Assembly: GCA_905207515.1 (NCBI GenBank)
Contig: CAJLLK010000001.1
Coordinates: 1-64,000, forward strand
Length of the DNA stretch: 64,000 nucleotides
Direction: 5' to 3'
Source of the DNA: an uncultured Christensenella sp.
Lineage (GTDB): Bacteria > Bacillota > Clostridia > Christensenellales > UBA1242
This document shows, piece after piece, positions 52,353-62,675 of this stretch. Within the stretch, counting starts at the first letter, position 1; each line of letters opens with the position of its first letter. The translations under genes and the position numbers were made by a program. Below the pieces are notes generated by a model, which did no database searches, was not told where the DNA came from, and was given only the letters and a program-made list of their open reading frames with translations.

Positions 52353-53249
52353 TTATCTAAAAATTCTGGAAAAGTTTTCGTCATAAATCCCTTCAAAAGT
52401 TCCAGGACCGTTTCGCTTTGAAAGCAAAACAAAACGTTTAAAAATTTTTTCTTTCAAAGTCTTCTCAAAAAGTGGCTTTTTGCAGAAAGTTTCCATGCTT
52501 TCGGCATGAGTGGAAGCAAGAAGTTTGACGCCGCAAGAGCAGGCATATCTGAGCGCTTCAACATCTTCTTCTTGCCCGACTTCATCCGTCACAATGATGT
52601 CTGGCGAAAGCGACCGAATGCCGTTTTCAAACCCCATTTTTTTGGAAGAAAAAGCGATTTTGTCTGTAAAATTTGAATTTATTCCGCAATCAAGTTCGCC
52701 ACGTTCATCCAAAAGCAAAATGTTGTAAGTCAAATTTCTTTGCGAAAGCTGAGAGACAAAATCTCGCAAGAAAGTCGTTTTTCCACAGCCTGGCGGCGAA
52801 ATGACAAGTGTGTTTTCGACCCCGTTTTCTGTGACGATAAACGGAAAAGCGGTCAAAGAGCAATTTTTGACCACGTGCGGCACACGAATGTTGCAGCTGC
52901 AAAAGTTTGTCATGGTTTTGACATGACCGTTTTCTTCAATCAAGTTTCCGCCAATGCCGATGCGCACGGCTTCATCTGTGACAATAAAGCCCTTTTTGAT
53001 TTGTTCGTTCACAGAATAAATCGAACATTCGCTCGCCCTAAAAATGACATCTTCAATGACGATTTTGCTGGCATAAAGCGCATTGTGAATGTCTCTTGTC
53101 ACGCCGTTTTCAGAAAGAAAATAAATTTTTCCGCTCACGTTGACAACAATCGGCTTTTCGGCGCGCAGTCGAATTTCGTTGACCGCTTTCATGTTGACTT
53201 TTTCAGAAATAATTTTATAAATTTTGTCAGGCAGAATTTTTTCCAACAT
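52353..53249 (-). CDS. spoIIIAA: stage III sporulation protein AA (ATPase)
   Basis: A 298-residue AAA/secretion-type ATPase that powers or assembles the SpoIIIA channel. Walker A is ISPPGCGKTTFLRDF and Walker B ILLLDERGELDCG. SLSPDIIVTDEVGQEEDVEAL is a second conserved block. AAGGAG precedes the ATG. First gene of the operon. Confidence 0.95.
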   Translation of the reverse strand: MLEKILPDKIYKIISEKVNMKAVNEIRLRAEKPIVVNVSGKIYFLSENGVTRDIHNALYASKIVIEDVIFRASECSIYSVNEQIKKGFIVTDEAVRIGIGGNLIEENGHVKTMTNFCSCNIRVPHVVKNCSLTAFPFIVTENGVENTLVISPPGCGKTTFLRDFVSQLSQRNLTYNILLLDERGELDCGINSNFTDKIAFSSKKMGFENGIRSLSPDIIVTDEVGQEEDVEALRYACSCGVKLLASTHAESMETFCKKPLFEKTLKEKIFKRFVLLSKRNGPGTFEGIYDENFSRIFR

Positions 53250-53268
53250 AAAAATTTCTCCTTAACGC

Positions 53269-53299
53269 ATTTTATGAACATCAAAATTTTGAAAAATGC
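53269..53299 (-). promoter_or_regulatory. candidate sigma-E promoter of the spoIIIA operon
   Basis: Minus strand GCATTTT (53293-53299), 16 nt, CATAAAAT (53269-53276). The -10 is one base from the CATACAAT form of sigma-E promoters; the -35 is weaker. Confidence 0.4.
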
Positions 53300-53362
53300 A
53301 ACAAAAAAACTTTTCTTGACAGATTTTGTCGAGAGAAAGTTTTGAAGAAACGGTTTATTTTC

Positions 53363-53391
53363 TTGACATCTTTTGCTTTTGGGTTTATAAT
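53363..53391 (+). promoter_or_regulatory. promoter of the SRP RNA gene
   Basis: TTGACA (53363-53368), 17-nt spacer, TATAAT (53386-53391): both hexamers are consensus. Confidence 0.85.
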
Positions 53392-53398
53392 ATTAAAA

Positions 53399-53664
53399 CT
53401 GGGCTAGATGGGGAGTTAGCGGTGCCCTGTAACCTGCAATCCGCTACAGCAGGGTTGAACGTTTGCCTAGGTGCAGTTTGGTTGAAGATGTGCACAAGGT
53501 TTTGATGTTGAAATCAAGGTCTTATGCAACCAGCTCCTTCGAACCATGTCAGGTCCTGACGGAAGCATCATTAAGAAGATCAGTTGATGTGCCATGAGGA
53601 AGCTTTGATGGAGTTGAAATTTTGTGAGGCAGTCAGTCAAATTGCAACAAAGCATTCGCCCAGC
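53399..53664 (+). ncRNA. ffs: signal recognition particle RNA, long form with Alu domain
   Basis: About 265 nt. The ends pair (CTGGGC 53399-53404 with GCCCAG 53658-53663). The 5' Alu-like part has GGGCTAGATGGGGAG and TGCCCTGTAACCTGC. The apical domain IV has ATGTCAGGTCCTGACGGAAG with the asymmetric loop that binds Ffh; its tetraloop is TGAC (53557-53560) rather than GGAA, a known URRC-type variant. The long form is usual in Firmicutes. Confidence 0.95.
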
Positions 53665-53667
53665 ATG

Positions 53668-53706
53668 AAAAAAGCAAGGTCAATGTCCTTGCTTTTTTGT
53701 TTTTTT
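53668..53706. terminator. bidirectional terminator for the SRP RNA and the ytxH-like gene
   Basis: AAAGCAAGG (53671-53679) pairs with CCTTGCTTT (53687-53695), with T-runs on both strands. It lies between two convergent transcripts. Confidence 0.88.
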
Positions 53707-53710
53707 GAAA

Positions 53711-53890
53711 TTATTTGCTTTGTTGTGGTTTCTTTTGGTCTTTGACCATTTCTTTCATGTTTTCCACTTCTTTTTTGACAGCTTTTTCGCCTTTGTTGAC
53801 GAGCTTTTTTGCGTCTTCGCAGTGTTTATAAAGAAGTGCACCTGCCACAAGACCAGCACCAAAACCTACAACCATCCAAATTTCTTTCAT
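53711..53890 (-). CDS. YtxH-like small membrane protein
   Basis: A 59-residue protein. AGGAGG lies 6 nt before the ATG at 53890; the ATG at 53896 abuts the Shine-Dalgarno and is unlikely. One TM (VVGFGAGLVAGALLY) is followed by a charged helix (KKLVNKGEKAVKKEVENMKE). This is the layout of YtxH-type proteins, whose role is unclear. Confidence 0.78.
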   Translation of the reverse strand: MKEIWMVVGFGAGLVAGALLYKHCEDAKKLVNKGEKAVKKEVENMKEMVKDQKKPQQSK

Positions 53891-53949
53891 TTGCATCCTC
53901 CTATTGTTAGGGTTTGCAAAAACGCGAAAAATATACCTTTTTGTCAGGT

Positions 53950-54894
53950 TTAATAAGAAAATCTGCCAAACATTGAAACAATTCTGTTGTATTCAACTTG
54001 TTCGTTTGCTTTGATGATCAAAGGTTCTTCAAAAATGTTTTTGGAAGTGTCGCAAATCGAACACAACGCTCTCGGATTGGAAAGATTTATATAATTTATG
54101 ACATTGACAAAAGTTTTGAAAACATCTTTCTCGTCAAACAACAATTTTGGACAATTATAGACCAAACTTTCCACCAAAATTTGATTTGGCACTTTGTTGT
54201 AGGCCTTTGAATATATGGCGTTTATAAGTTTTATCATTTCCACAACCATCGAGCCACAACTGCCGATTTTTTCGTTTAAATTTGCATATCTGCTGCCAAA
54301 ATCAACGTCAAAAAATTTGTTTTTGTTTTCGTTATACATCTTAAAATGCTTTGTTTTTGAGTTGTAAGCACAGATATAAATTTTTATCTTGACATTTGTG
54401 CCAAAATCGTCCTTTCCGACAATGGAAATGTGGTCGAGATATTCGTAGACTATGGAAGTTGAAGACAAATAATTTGCCATGAATTTGACAAGGTCATGTT
54501 TGAAGTCGCTGAACTTATATTTTTCAGCAGGCTCATGTGACACGTCCACTTTGTTTTTCTTATATTTCTTTTTGCCAAGCCTAAACGAAGCTCTAAATTC
54601 TCGCCAAAAGATTTTCCAGAGATTTTTTTTGCTCTGCGAGTTATATTCAATTTGCGGATTTTCCACGCCTAAAAAATAGGTAAATTCTGAAAGTTGTGTA
54701 AAAATGCCCAAATAACTTTCGTTTACAGGCAGAAAACAGCATTTTTTCGGCTTTATAAACGGCGATTTTAAAGAAATGTCACCCACCGCTTTGGAAACCA
54801 GTTCCTGCACAAAACTGTTGACATTTTCACAAAATTCTATGTTGTCGCTTTCGCTCAAGCTTTCAATCAAATCTCGGTTTAATTGAGTTTTCAT
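53950..54894 (-). CDS. uncharacterised protein, possibly related to nucleotidyltransferases
   Basis: A 314-residue soluble protein. AAGG precedes the ATG at 54894 (MKTQLNRDL), 8 nt after the gap stop, so it is co-transcribed with gap. NPQIEYNSQSKKNLW, a basic stretch (FRLGKKKYKKNK), IVGKDDFGTNVKIKIYICAYN and KVPNQILVESLVYNCPKLLF look like conserved family blocks. The last resembles C-terminal helices I associate with CD-NTase-like proteins. I see no GS...DxD catalytic signature, so either the resemblance is false or the enzyme is inactive. Function unknown. Confidence 0.6.
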   Translation of the reverse strand: MKTQLNRDLIESLSESDNIEFCENVNSFVQELVSKAVGDISLKSPFIKPKKCCFLPVNESYLGIFTQLSEFTYFLGVENPQIEYNSQSKKNLWKIFWREFRASFRLGKKKYKKNKVDVSHEPAEKYKFSDFKHDLVKFMANYLSSTSIVYEYLDHISIVGKDDFGTNVKIKIYICAYNSKTKHFKMYNENKNKFFDVDFGSRYANLNEKIGSCGSMVVEMIKLINAIYSKAYNKVPNQILVESLVYNCPKLLFDEKDVFKTFVNVINYINLSNPRALCSICDTSKNIFEEPLIIKANEQVEYNRIVSMFGRFSY

Positions 54895-54902
54895 CGTCAT
54901 CC

Positions 54903-56685
<1,783 letters not shown>

Positions 56686-56689
<4 letters not shown>

Positions 56690-57129
56690 TTGTTCTCCTT
56701 AAGCCCTTCTGAAATTTTTTTCAATCTTCTGGCATGACGACCACCTTCAAAACTTGTTGTCAAAAACACTTTGACGATGCTTATGGCTTTTCTCTTTTTC
56801 AAAAAACTGCCCGGAAGACACAAAACATTTGCGTCGTTGTCTTTTCTTGCAAGCGACGCCATTGTTGGATTGAAACACAGTGCCGCCCTGATTTTTGGAT
56901 TTCTGTTTGCGGCAATGCTCATGCCAATTCCCGAGCCGCAAATAAAAATGCCGACATTGTTTTTGTTTTCAAGCACTTTGTCAACGCCAAGTTTGGCAAA
57001 GTCTGGATAATCGACTGGTTCTTTGCTGTAAGTGCCCACATCAATTGTGATGATGTTTTCTTGATTGAAGAAAGTTTTGAGTTCTTCTTTTAAAGGATAA
57101 CCGCGATGGTCACTTGCCATGATAATCAT
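56686..57129 (-). CDS. rpiB: ribose-5-phosphate isomerase B
   Basis: A 147-residue isomerase of the RpiB/LacAB family. MASDHRGYPLKEELKTFF, GIFICGSGIGMSIAANR (catalytic Cys) and DANVLCLPG are the signatures. The start overlaps the ywlE stop by 4 nt. It supplies the non-oxidative pentose phosphate pathway. Confidence 0.95.
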
Positions 57130-57554
57130 AAACCACTCCTTAAGTTTTTGATTTTGTTTAAAAGCACTTCAACGTTCTGTTCAAGTTGTTTTGCGCACGA
57201 CAGATAGGTGTTTAAATCTCTGCCGTAAGGGTCAAGAACTTCGCCCGCAAGCTCACTGAAACTGATAACTTTTTTCGAATTTATAAATCGTTTGTGTTCG
57301 TTTGTCACAGCGACGTAGATTGTGTTTGGTTGAATTTTTTTCAGTTTGACACTCTTTCTCTTTCTGCCGTCATAGCCCAAAGTTTTAAGCGCCAAACATG
57401 CGTTTTCTGTGATGTTTTCTCCAGTTGCATAGATGCCCGCTGACGAAAATTTGACATCTTTCAATTTTTTTTCTTTAGCCATTTTCTTTGCAATTCTCTC
57501 AGCCATAACCGACCGACAAGTGTTGCCTGTGCACACGAAACAAATCTCTATCAT
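57126..57554 (-). CDS. low-molecular-weight phosphatase, protein arginine phosphatase type (YwlE-like)
   Basis: A 142-residue phosphatase. The P-loop is CFVCTGNTCRSVMAE; the Thr in CTGNTCRS is the feature that separates YwlE arginine phosphatases from tyrosine phosphatases, which have Ile or Leu there. VLDPYGRDLN holds the general acid Asp. Two ATGs are adjacent; AGGTG is better spaced for the one at 57554. It would reverse McsB arginine phosphorylation that marks proteins for ClpCP; no mcsB is in the window. Confidence 0.88.
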   Translation of the reverse strand: MIEICFVCTGNTCRSVMAERIAKKMAKEKKLKDVKFSSAGIYATGENITENACLALKTLGYDGRKRKSVKLKKIQPNTIYVAVTNEHKRFINSKKVISFSELAGEVLDPYGRDLNTYLSCAKQLEQNVEVLLNKIKNLRSGL

Positions 57555-57616
57555 CATTCACCTGATTTAAGTATAACCTAATTGAAAAAAAATTCAAAAC
57601 AAATTGCTTTTATTTT

Positions 57617-57641
57617 TAAAAAAAGAGCCTAAAAAAGCTCT
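57617..57641 (-). terminator. Rho-independent terminator after rsfS
   Basis: Minus strand AGAGC (57637-57641), loop, GCTCT (57624-57628), then seven T. Confidence 0.75.
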
Positions 57642-57655
57642 GAAGAATTAAAATT

Positions 57656-57967
57656 TTAAACTACCACCTTTTTTGGTTTGTAAAGTTTGTCTAAATTATA
57701 TTTTTCTCGAATTTTTGGCAAGAAGATGTGAAGAGTGAGATGGGCAAAGTCGAAAACAATCCATTCGCCCTTGAAATAGCCTTCGATTTTCTCGTCATAA
57801 CCATATTTTTCTGCAATGATATCAGCCATCTTTTTGCTGTCAACAATTTTGTTGGACGTAGATAAAACCACAAACCTTTCGTCGTCTCCAGCGCCAAGTT
57901 TGTAAACAGAAACATTTTTCATTTTGTTGTCTTGCAACAATTTGACAAGCTCTTTGATGTCTATCAT
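57656..57967 (-). CDS. rsfS: ribosomal silencing factor RsfS
   Basis: A 103-residue Iojap-family protein that binds L14 and blocks subunit joining in starved cells. GDDERFVVLSTSNKIVDSKK, GEWIVFDFAHLTLHIF and REKYNLDKLY are typical. It has no ribosome binding site and lies 6 nt after a -10 hexamer, so the transcript should be leaderless. Confidence 0.94.
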   Translation of the reverse strand: MIDIKELVKLLQDNKMKNVSVYKLGAGDDERFVVLSTSNKIVDSKKMADIIAEKYGYDEKIEGYFKGEWIVFDFAHLTLHIFLPKIREKYNLDKLYKPKKVVV

Positions 57968-57973
57968 GTTTAA

Positions 57974-58002
57974 ATTTTATCAACAGCAAAAAAATTTGTC
58001 AA
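57974..58002 (-). promoter_or_regulatory. leaderless-type promoter of rsfS
   Basis: Minus strand TTGACA (57997-58002), 17-nt spacer, TAAAAT (57974-57979), then 6 nt to the ATG at 57967. Confidence 0.7.
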
Positions 58003-58075
58003 GAAAACTCAAAGTTTTTCACAAAAGATTTGTCTAAATTTGAATAAACGCTTTTTTTCTGTCAAAAATCAGTGC

Positions 58076-58888
58076 ATGAGAAGATTAAACCTTATCTTTC
58101 AAGAGATTTTGAAGTTTGTTTTGATATATCTTTTTTTGTTCATTTGGATAAGATATTTTGTTCGAAACCTTCTTCTTGCCGTTTTGATTTCACTTTTTTC
58201 AAGCCTGGCAATTTATCTTGTTTTGTTGTTGTTTAACAGAAAAAAGAAAACTCAATCAGGGCTGAAATTAAAAGAAAAAGAAGATGCAGAAAACATGTTT
58301 CTTTCGCTCGCCTGCCAAAACAATCCAATGGATTTTTTTGTTAAACTCTCTTCAAAAAAACACAAATCAATCGAAAAACACAAAACATATTTGACAATAA
58401 ATCACGAAAAAGAAAAGGTCAAAACACTGCTTTATTTTGACAACTCTTTTGAAGGGCTGAATGTGGCAAGATTTATGGAAATTTACAACAAAGTCAAAAA
58501 AGAAAAAGCCAGCAAAATTGTCATAGTTTGCAAAACAATTTCTGACAAACAACTTTTTGCTTTCAGCCTGAATTTCAAAGAAAAATTTTTATTTTTAGAC
58601 GAATATGAAAGCTACCAAAAGCTCTACAAGTTTTATGACTGCTTTCCTGAGATCACAAACAGCTATAAAAAAGAAAAAAAGTTGGTTTTCAAAGATTTTT
58701 TGGCGTATTCTTTCAACAAAAAAAGAACAAAAGGCTATCTTTTTTCAGCTTTTATTCTTGTGTTAAGCAGTTTGTTTGTCAGAGCAACAATTTATTATTG
58801 CATTGTGGCGTCACTTTTGGTTGTTTTTGCACTCGTTTCGCAGTTCAACCCCTATTTTAACGTCAAAAACGACACAGAAATTTTGTGA
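58076..58888 (+). CDS. unknown protein with two N-terminal and two C-terminal TM helices
   Basis: About 270 residues from the ATG at 58076; a TTG at 58040 in the same frame would add 12. Neither start has a clear ribosome binding site. Two TM helices at about 10-50, a soluble Lys-rich middle (about 55-210) with VKTLLYFDNSFEGLNVARFMEI and ASKIVIVCKTIS blocks, then two TM helices at about 225-260. The middle could be a nuclease-like or GT-like alpha/beta fold, but no motif is certain. It is on the opposite strand from its neighbours. Confidence 0.65.
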   Translation: MRRLNLIFQEILKFVLIYLFLFIWIRYFVRNLLLAVLISLFSSLAIYLVLLLFNRKKKTQSGLKLKEKEDAENMFLSLACQNNPMDFFVKLSSKKHKSIEKHKTYLTINHEKEKVKTLLYFDNSFEGLNVARFMEIYNKVKKEKASKIVIVCKTISDKQLFAFSLNFKEKFLFLDEYESYQKLYKFYDCFPEITNSYKKEKKLVFKDFLAYSFNKKRTKGYLFSAFILVLSSLFVRATIYYCIVASLLVVFALVSQFNPYFNVKNDTEIL

Positions 58889-59185
58889 CTAAGGCAGCTC
58901 GATGTGTTTAAAATCTTTTCTGGTCGACTTTTTATATAAAATCATGATGTTTCCAATCACTTGAACGACTTCAGCTTGAAATTTTTCAGCAATCAGATTT
59001 GCCATTTCTTTAGCTTCCATGTCACAATTTTTCAAAACCTTGATTTTGACAAGTTCTCTTGCTTCCAAAAGAAGATTGACGCCTGTCAAAACGTTTTCTG
59101 AAATTCCATCCTTACCGATTTGCATAACCGGGTCAAGCGCATTGCCAAGACCGCGCAAATATGCCCTTTGTTTTGTTGTTATCAT
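58889..59185 (-). CDS. yhbY: YhbY-type CRM-domain RNA-binding protein
   Basis: A 98-residue ribosome-assembly protein. TTKQRAYLRGLGNALDPVMQIGK is the hallmark N-terminus (read in parts), with GKDG corresponding to the GxxG loop and VIGNIMILYK near the end. It lies downstream of obg, as in Bacillus, with a repeat copy between. Confidence 0.95.
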   Translation of the reverse strand: MITTKQRAYLRGLGNALDPVMQIGKDGISENVLTGVNLLLEARELVKIKVLKNCDMEAKEMANLIAEKFQAEVVQVIGNIMILYKKSTRKDFKHIELP

Positions 59186-59205
59186 AGCTCTCCTTTATCA
59201 ACATT

Positions 59206-59252
59206 TTGTGTATTATGCTTGCATACCACCTTGCATAACACACAAGATATAG
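59206..59252. repeat. copy of the TTGCATAATACACAA palindrome family
   Basis: TTGTGTATTATGC (59206-59218), TTGCATACCAC (59219-59229), TTGCATAACACACAAGATATAG (as 59231-59252). Three arms in the obg-yhbY gap. Confidence 0.8.
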
Positions 59253-59254
59253 TG

Positions 59255-60526
59255 TTATTCAACATATTCAAACGAAATGTCTTTAATCACAACAGTGTCG
59301 CCTTCTTTCAAGCCTTTTTCTTTCAACAAGTCAATCACTCCCATCTCTTTGAGCTTGGTCTGAAAATAGGCAAACGAAGCTTGGTCAGAAACCACAACAC
59401 CTCTTATCAAATTTTCAATTCTGCCGCCTGAAAGCTCAAAGCTGCCGTCGTCGTGACGTGTGATTTTGATAGATGAAAAATCTTTCTTGTCAAAATCGGT
59501 TTCTTCAACTGTTAAAGGTGGTTTTTTCGGAATTTTCTTCAAATTTTCCAAAATTTTTCGCTTCAAAGTTTCAATTCCGTCACGCGTGTAAGAAGAAATG
59601 GTCAGATATTCTTTAATTTTTGTTTTTGTCACAAAATTGTCGATTTTTTGTTTCAACGTTTCCTCATCCAACAAATCACACTTTGAAAACACCACAATTT
59701 GTTTTGTTTTGGCAAGGTCGGCGTTATATTTTTTCAGCTCTCTGTTGATTGTTTCAAAGTCGCTGACTACATTGCGCCCTTCGCTTTCAGAAATGTCAAT
59801 CAAATGCACAATAAGTCGAACGCGTTCCACGTGCTTGAGAAAATAATGCCCCAAACCCAAGCCTTCGCTCGCACCTTCAATCAACCCTGGAATATCCGCA
59901 ACCACAAATGTTTCGCCCAAAACTTCGCACACGCCAAGATTTGGATAAATTGTTGTGAATGGATAGTTTGCAATTTTTGGATTGGCATTTGAAATGACTG
60001 ACAAAAGTGTCGATTTCCCCACGTTTGGAAAGCCAACAAGCCCGACATCTGCAATGGTTTTAAGCTCCAAAACAACTTCTTTTGTTTCGGTTGTTTCGCC
60101 CATTTGAGAAAAACTTGGAGCTTGTTTGATTGACGATTTATAGAAAGCGTTTCCGTGGCCGCCAAAACCGCCTTTGAGAGCCACAAAAATGGCTCCGTCT
60201 TCATTTAAGTCGGCAATAATTTTGTCGGTTTTTGGATTGATTAACACCGTTCCAGTCGGAACAAGAATGATTTCGTCTTTCCCACTTTTTCCGGTCTGAT
60301 TTTTCTGATGACCATCTTCGCCATTTTCTGCAACAAACTTTTTCTTATATCTAAAAGGCAAAAGTGTGTTCATTTCGTTGGTGGCTTTGAAAATTATGTT
60401 TCCGCCCTTGCCGCCGTCGCCACCGTCTGGCCCACCATTTGCCGTTTGTGCCGTGCGCAAAAACGATGTCGAGCCTTTGCCGCCATTTCCTGCTTTTATT
60501 GAGATTTTAACTCTGTCTAAAAACAT
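59255..60526 (-). CDS. obg: Obg family GTPase with OCT domain
   Basis: A 423-residue GTPase in 50S assembly and stress control. AGGAG precedes the ATG at 60526 (MFLDRVKISI). The Gly-rich Obg fold (about 1-158: GPDGGDGGKGGNIIF, KGGFGGHGNAFY) is followed by the G domain (GFPNVGKSTLLSVIS, DIPGLIEGASEGLG, SKCDLL). The C-terminal OCT domain (about 345-420) has EGDTVVIKDISFEY. It is translated just after nth (stop of nth at 60535). Confidence 0.97.
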   Translation of the reverse strand: MFLDRVKISIKAGNGGKGSTSFLRTAQTANGGPDGGDGGKGGNIIFKATNEMNTLLPFRYKKKFVAENGEDGHQKNQTGKSGKDEIILVPTGTVLINPKTDKIIADLNEDGAIFVALKGGFGGHGNAFYKSSIKQAPSFSQMGETTETKEVVLELKTIADVGLVGFPNVGKSTLLSVISNANPKIANYPFTTIYPNLGVCEVLGETFVVADIPGLIEGASEGLGLGHYFLKHVERVRLIVHLIDISESEGRNVVSDFETINRELKKYNADLAKTKQIVVFSKCDLLDEETLKQKIDNFVTKTKIKEYLTISSYTRDGIETLKRKILENLKKIPKKPPLTVEETDFDKKDFSSIKITRHDDGSFELSGGRIENLIRGVVVSDQASFAYFQTKLKEMGVIDLLKEKGLKEGDTVVIKDISFEYVE

Positions 60527-60534
60527 ATTTTCTC

Positions 60535-61173
60535 CTATTTTTCTGGTGGAACGCCAATTCTTGAGCTTGGACAAACGGCGTTAAAGGCGCAATGTTCGCA
60601 ATCTGGTTTCATGGCTTTGCAAGTGTAGCGCCCAAAAAGCACCATTTGATAATGCAATTTTGACCATGTGTTTTTTGGGAAAATTTTGCACAGTTCTTCT
60701 TCACATTTGTTTGGGGCTTTGGTGTTTACAAGACCCAATCGGTTTGAAACTCTCAAAACGTGCGTGTCAACAGCAAAATTGTCGCCACCAAAAGCCACCG
60801 CCATGACCACATTTGCTGTTTTTCTGCCTACGCCCGCCAAAGTGAGCAAGTCGTCAAAGTTTTCCGGCACTTTTCCGTTGAACCTTTCTATTATGTCACG
60901 GCTGGCTGATTTTATTGATTTCGCTTTGTTGTGATAAAACCCGCACGAATGAATTTTCTTTTCCAACTCTTCTTGAGAAATTTTAACAAAATCTTTGGGC
61001 TTGTTATACGTTTTGAAAAGTTCGTCTGTGACTTGATTTACTCGGTTATCTGTGCATTGAGCCGACAAAATGACCGCAACCAAAAGTTCAAACGGCGATT
61101 TATGTTCAAGCTCGCACCTTGGGTTTTCCACCATTTTGTCAAGCCCGTTCATGATAAAATTTTTGTCTAACAT
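60535..61173 (-). CDS. nth: endonuclease III
   Basis: A 212-residue DNA glycosylase/AP lyase for oxidised pyrimidines. HhH motif LLTLAGVGRKTANVVM, the catalytic Lys in that motif region, and the Asp in FAVDTHVLRVSNRLG are clear. The four Cys of the [4Fe-4S] loop lie in CKAMKPDCEHCAFNAVC. It lies between lysS and obg on the same strand with short gaps. Confidence 0.97.
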   Translation of the reverse strand: MLDKNFIMNGLDKMVENPRCELEHKSPFELLVAVILSAQCTDNRVNQVTDELFKTYNKPKDFVKISQEELEKKIHSCGFYHNKAKSIKSASRDIIERFNGKVPENFDDLLTLAGVGRKTANVVMAVAFGGDNFAVDTHVLRVSNRLGLVNTKAPNKCEEELCKIFPKNTWSKLHYQMVLFGRYTCKAMKPDCEHCAFNAVCPSSRIGVPPEK

Positions 61174-61184
61174 TTTTCTTCCTT

Positions 61185-62642
61185 TTATTTCATCAGCGGG
61201 AACAAAACAACATCTCTGATGTTTGGACAGTCAAAGATAAATTGCAAAAATCTGTCAATTCCAAAGCCTAAACCAGAAATTGGCGGCATTCCATGTTCCA
61301 TTGCAAGCAAGAAGTCTTCGTCAACATCCATTGTTTCTTCATCGCCAGCCTTTTTCTCTTCAAGTTGAAGTTCCAGCGTTTTTCTTTGAGTGATTGGGTC
61401 GACAAGCTCAGAATATGCCTTCACAAGTTCGGCGCCGCCTGCAACCACTTGAAAAACATCGATAATGCGTTCGTCTTTGTCGTTTCTTCTTGCAAGCGGA
61501 ATAAGTGAAGCTGGATAGTTGTAAAGAATTGTCGGATTGACAATGTCAGCTCTGATTTTTCGCTTGTAAACATAGTCAATAAGCGTTCTCACAGTTTTGC
61601 ATTCTTCAAGTTCGCTGTAGCCAAAAAGTCCGCGTTCAACAACAATCTTTTTGAGTGCGTCAACATCGTCAATCGACAAAAAGTCGCAACCTAAAAGTTC
61701 TCTCATGCGAGCGACATAGTCAATTCTTGGCCATTTTCCGTCAAACTCAATTTCTTGACCTTGATATGTGATTTTGGTGGTTCCAAGGCACTCTTTCATA
61801 AGTTTTACGAGCATGGTTTGGAAAAATTTGATGTTGTCTTCAAAGTTCCAATAAGAAGCATACCACTCAACCTGCGTAAATTCTTGAAGATGTGATGGGT
61901 CCATGCCTTCGTTTCGGAAATCTTTTCCAAGTTCAAAAACTCTGTCAATTCCAGCACCAATGCACTGCTTCAAGTGGCACTCTGTGGCAATTCTCAGATT
62001 GCAAGTGATGTCGAGAGCATTGTGATGAGTGAAAAATGGCTTTGCGCTTGCGCCAGAAACGCTTGTCTGCAAAATTGGCGTTTCGACTTCAATAAAGCCG
62101 TTGTCTTCGAGATATCTTCTGATAAACGAAACCACTTTGCTTCTTGTCAAAAAGATTTTTCGGCTGTCTTCGTTTGTGATAAGGTCAAGATAACGCTGAC
62201 GATATTTGATTTCGGTGTCAGTTATTCCATGAAACTTTTCTGGAAGCGGTCTCAAAGTTTTTGAAAGTAATGTAATTTTCTCCGCTCTGACAGTCACTTC
62301 GCCCGTTTGCGTTTGATAAACTTCGCCTTCCACGCCAATAAAGTCGCCGATGTCAATCATCTTTTTATAAAAATTGTAGTCCTCTTCTGAAAATTCATTT
62401 CTGCCGACAGAAACTTGAATTTTGTCGTAAATGTCTCTGATTTGGCAAAAACCAAACTTACCCATAATTCGACGAAAAACAATGCGCCCAGCAATTTTGA
62501 CGCGTTCGCCCAGTTTTTCTCTTGCCTGTTTGATTGTGCAAGTTCTTTCAAACTTTTCTTTGTATGGGATTTCACCCATTTTTTTCAGTTCTTCAATCTT
62601 TTGTCTTCTGATGTCGATTTCGTTTGATAAATTTTCTTCCAT
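61185..62642 (-). CDS. lysS: lysine--tRNA ligase, class II
   Basis: A 485-residue synthetase. The N-terminal OB anticodon domain (about 50-145) has VKIAGRIVFRRIMGKFGF. Motif 1 is in FIRRYLEDNGFIEVETPIL, motif 2 in ELGKDFRNEGMDPSHLQEFT, motif 3 in GLGFGIDRFLQFI. LysS often has Pro after the second motif region; no odd residue is seen. AAGGAG precedes the ATG. First gene of lysS-nth-obg. Confidence 0.98.
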   Translation of the reverse strand: MEENLSNEIDIRRQKIEELKKMGEIPYKEKFERTCTIKQAREKLGERVKIAGRIVFRRIMGKFGFCQIRDIYDKIQVSVGRNEFSEEDYNFYKKMIDIGDFIGVEGEVYQTQTGEVTVRAEKITLLSKTLRPLPEKFHGITDTEIKYRQRYLDLITNEDSRKIFLTRSKVVSFIRRYLEDNGFIEVETPILQTSVSGASAKPFFTHHNALDITCNLRIATECHLKQCIGAGIDRVFELGKDFRNEGMDPSHLQEFTQVEWYASYWNFEDNIKFFQTMLVKLMKECLGTTKITYQGQEIEFDGKWPRIDYVARMRELLGCDFLSIDDVDALKKIVVERGLFGYSELEECKTVRTLIDYVYKRKIRADIVNPTILYNYPASLIPLARRNDKDERIIDVFQVVAGGAELVKAYSELVDPITQRKTLELQLEEKKAGDEETMDVDEDFLLAMEHGMPPISGLGFGIDRFLQFIFDCPNIRDVVLFPLMK

Positions 62643-62675
62643 AAATAAGCTCCTTGCTTTTGAATATCAAGATAA

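Noticed and set aside
53950..54894. CBASS-type defence nucleotidyltransferase
   Set aside because: No GS and DxD catalytic motifs are visible, and there is no effector, Cap2/Cap3 or HORMA/TRIP13 gene nearby; the neighbours are gap and a YtxH-like gene.
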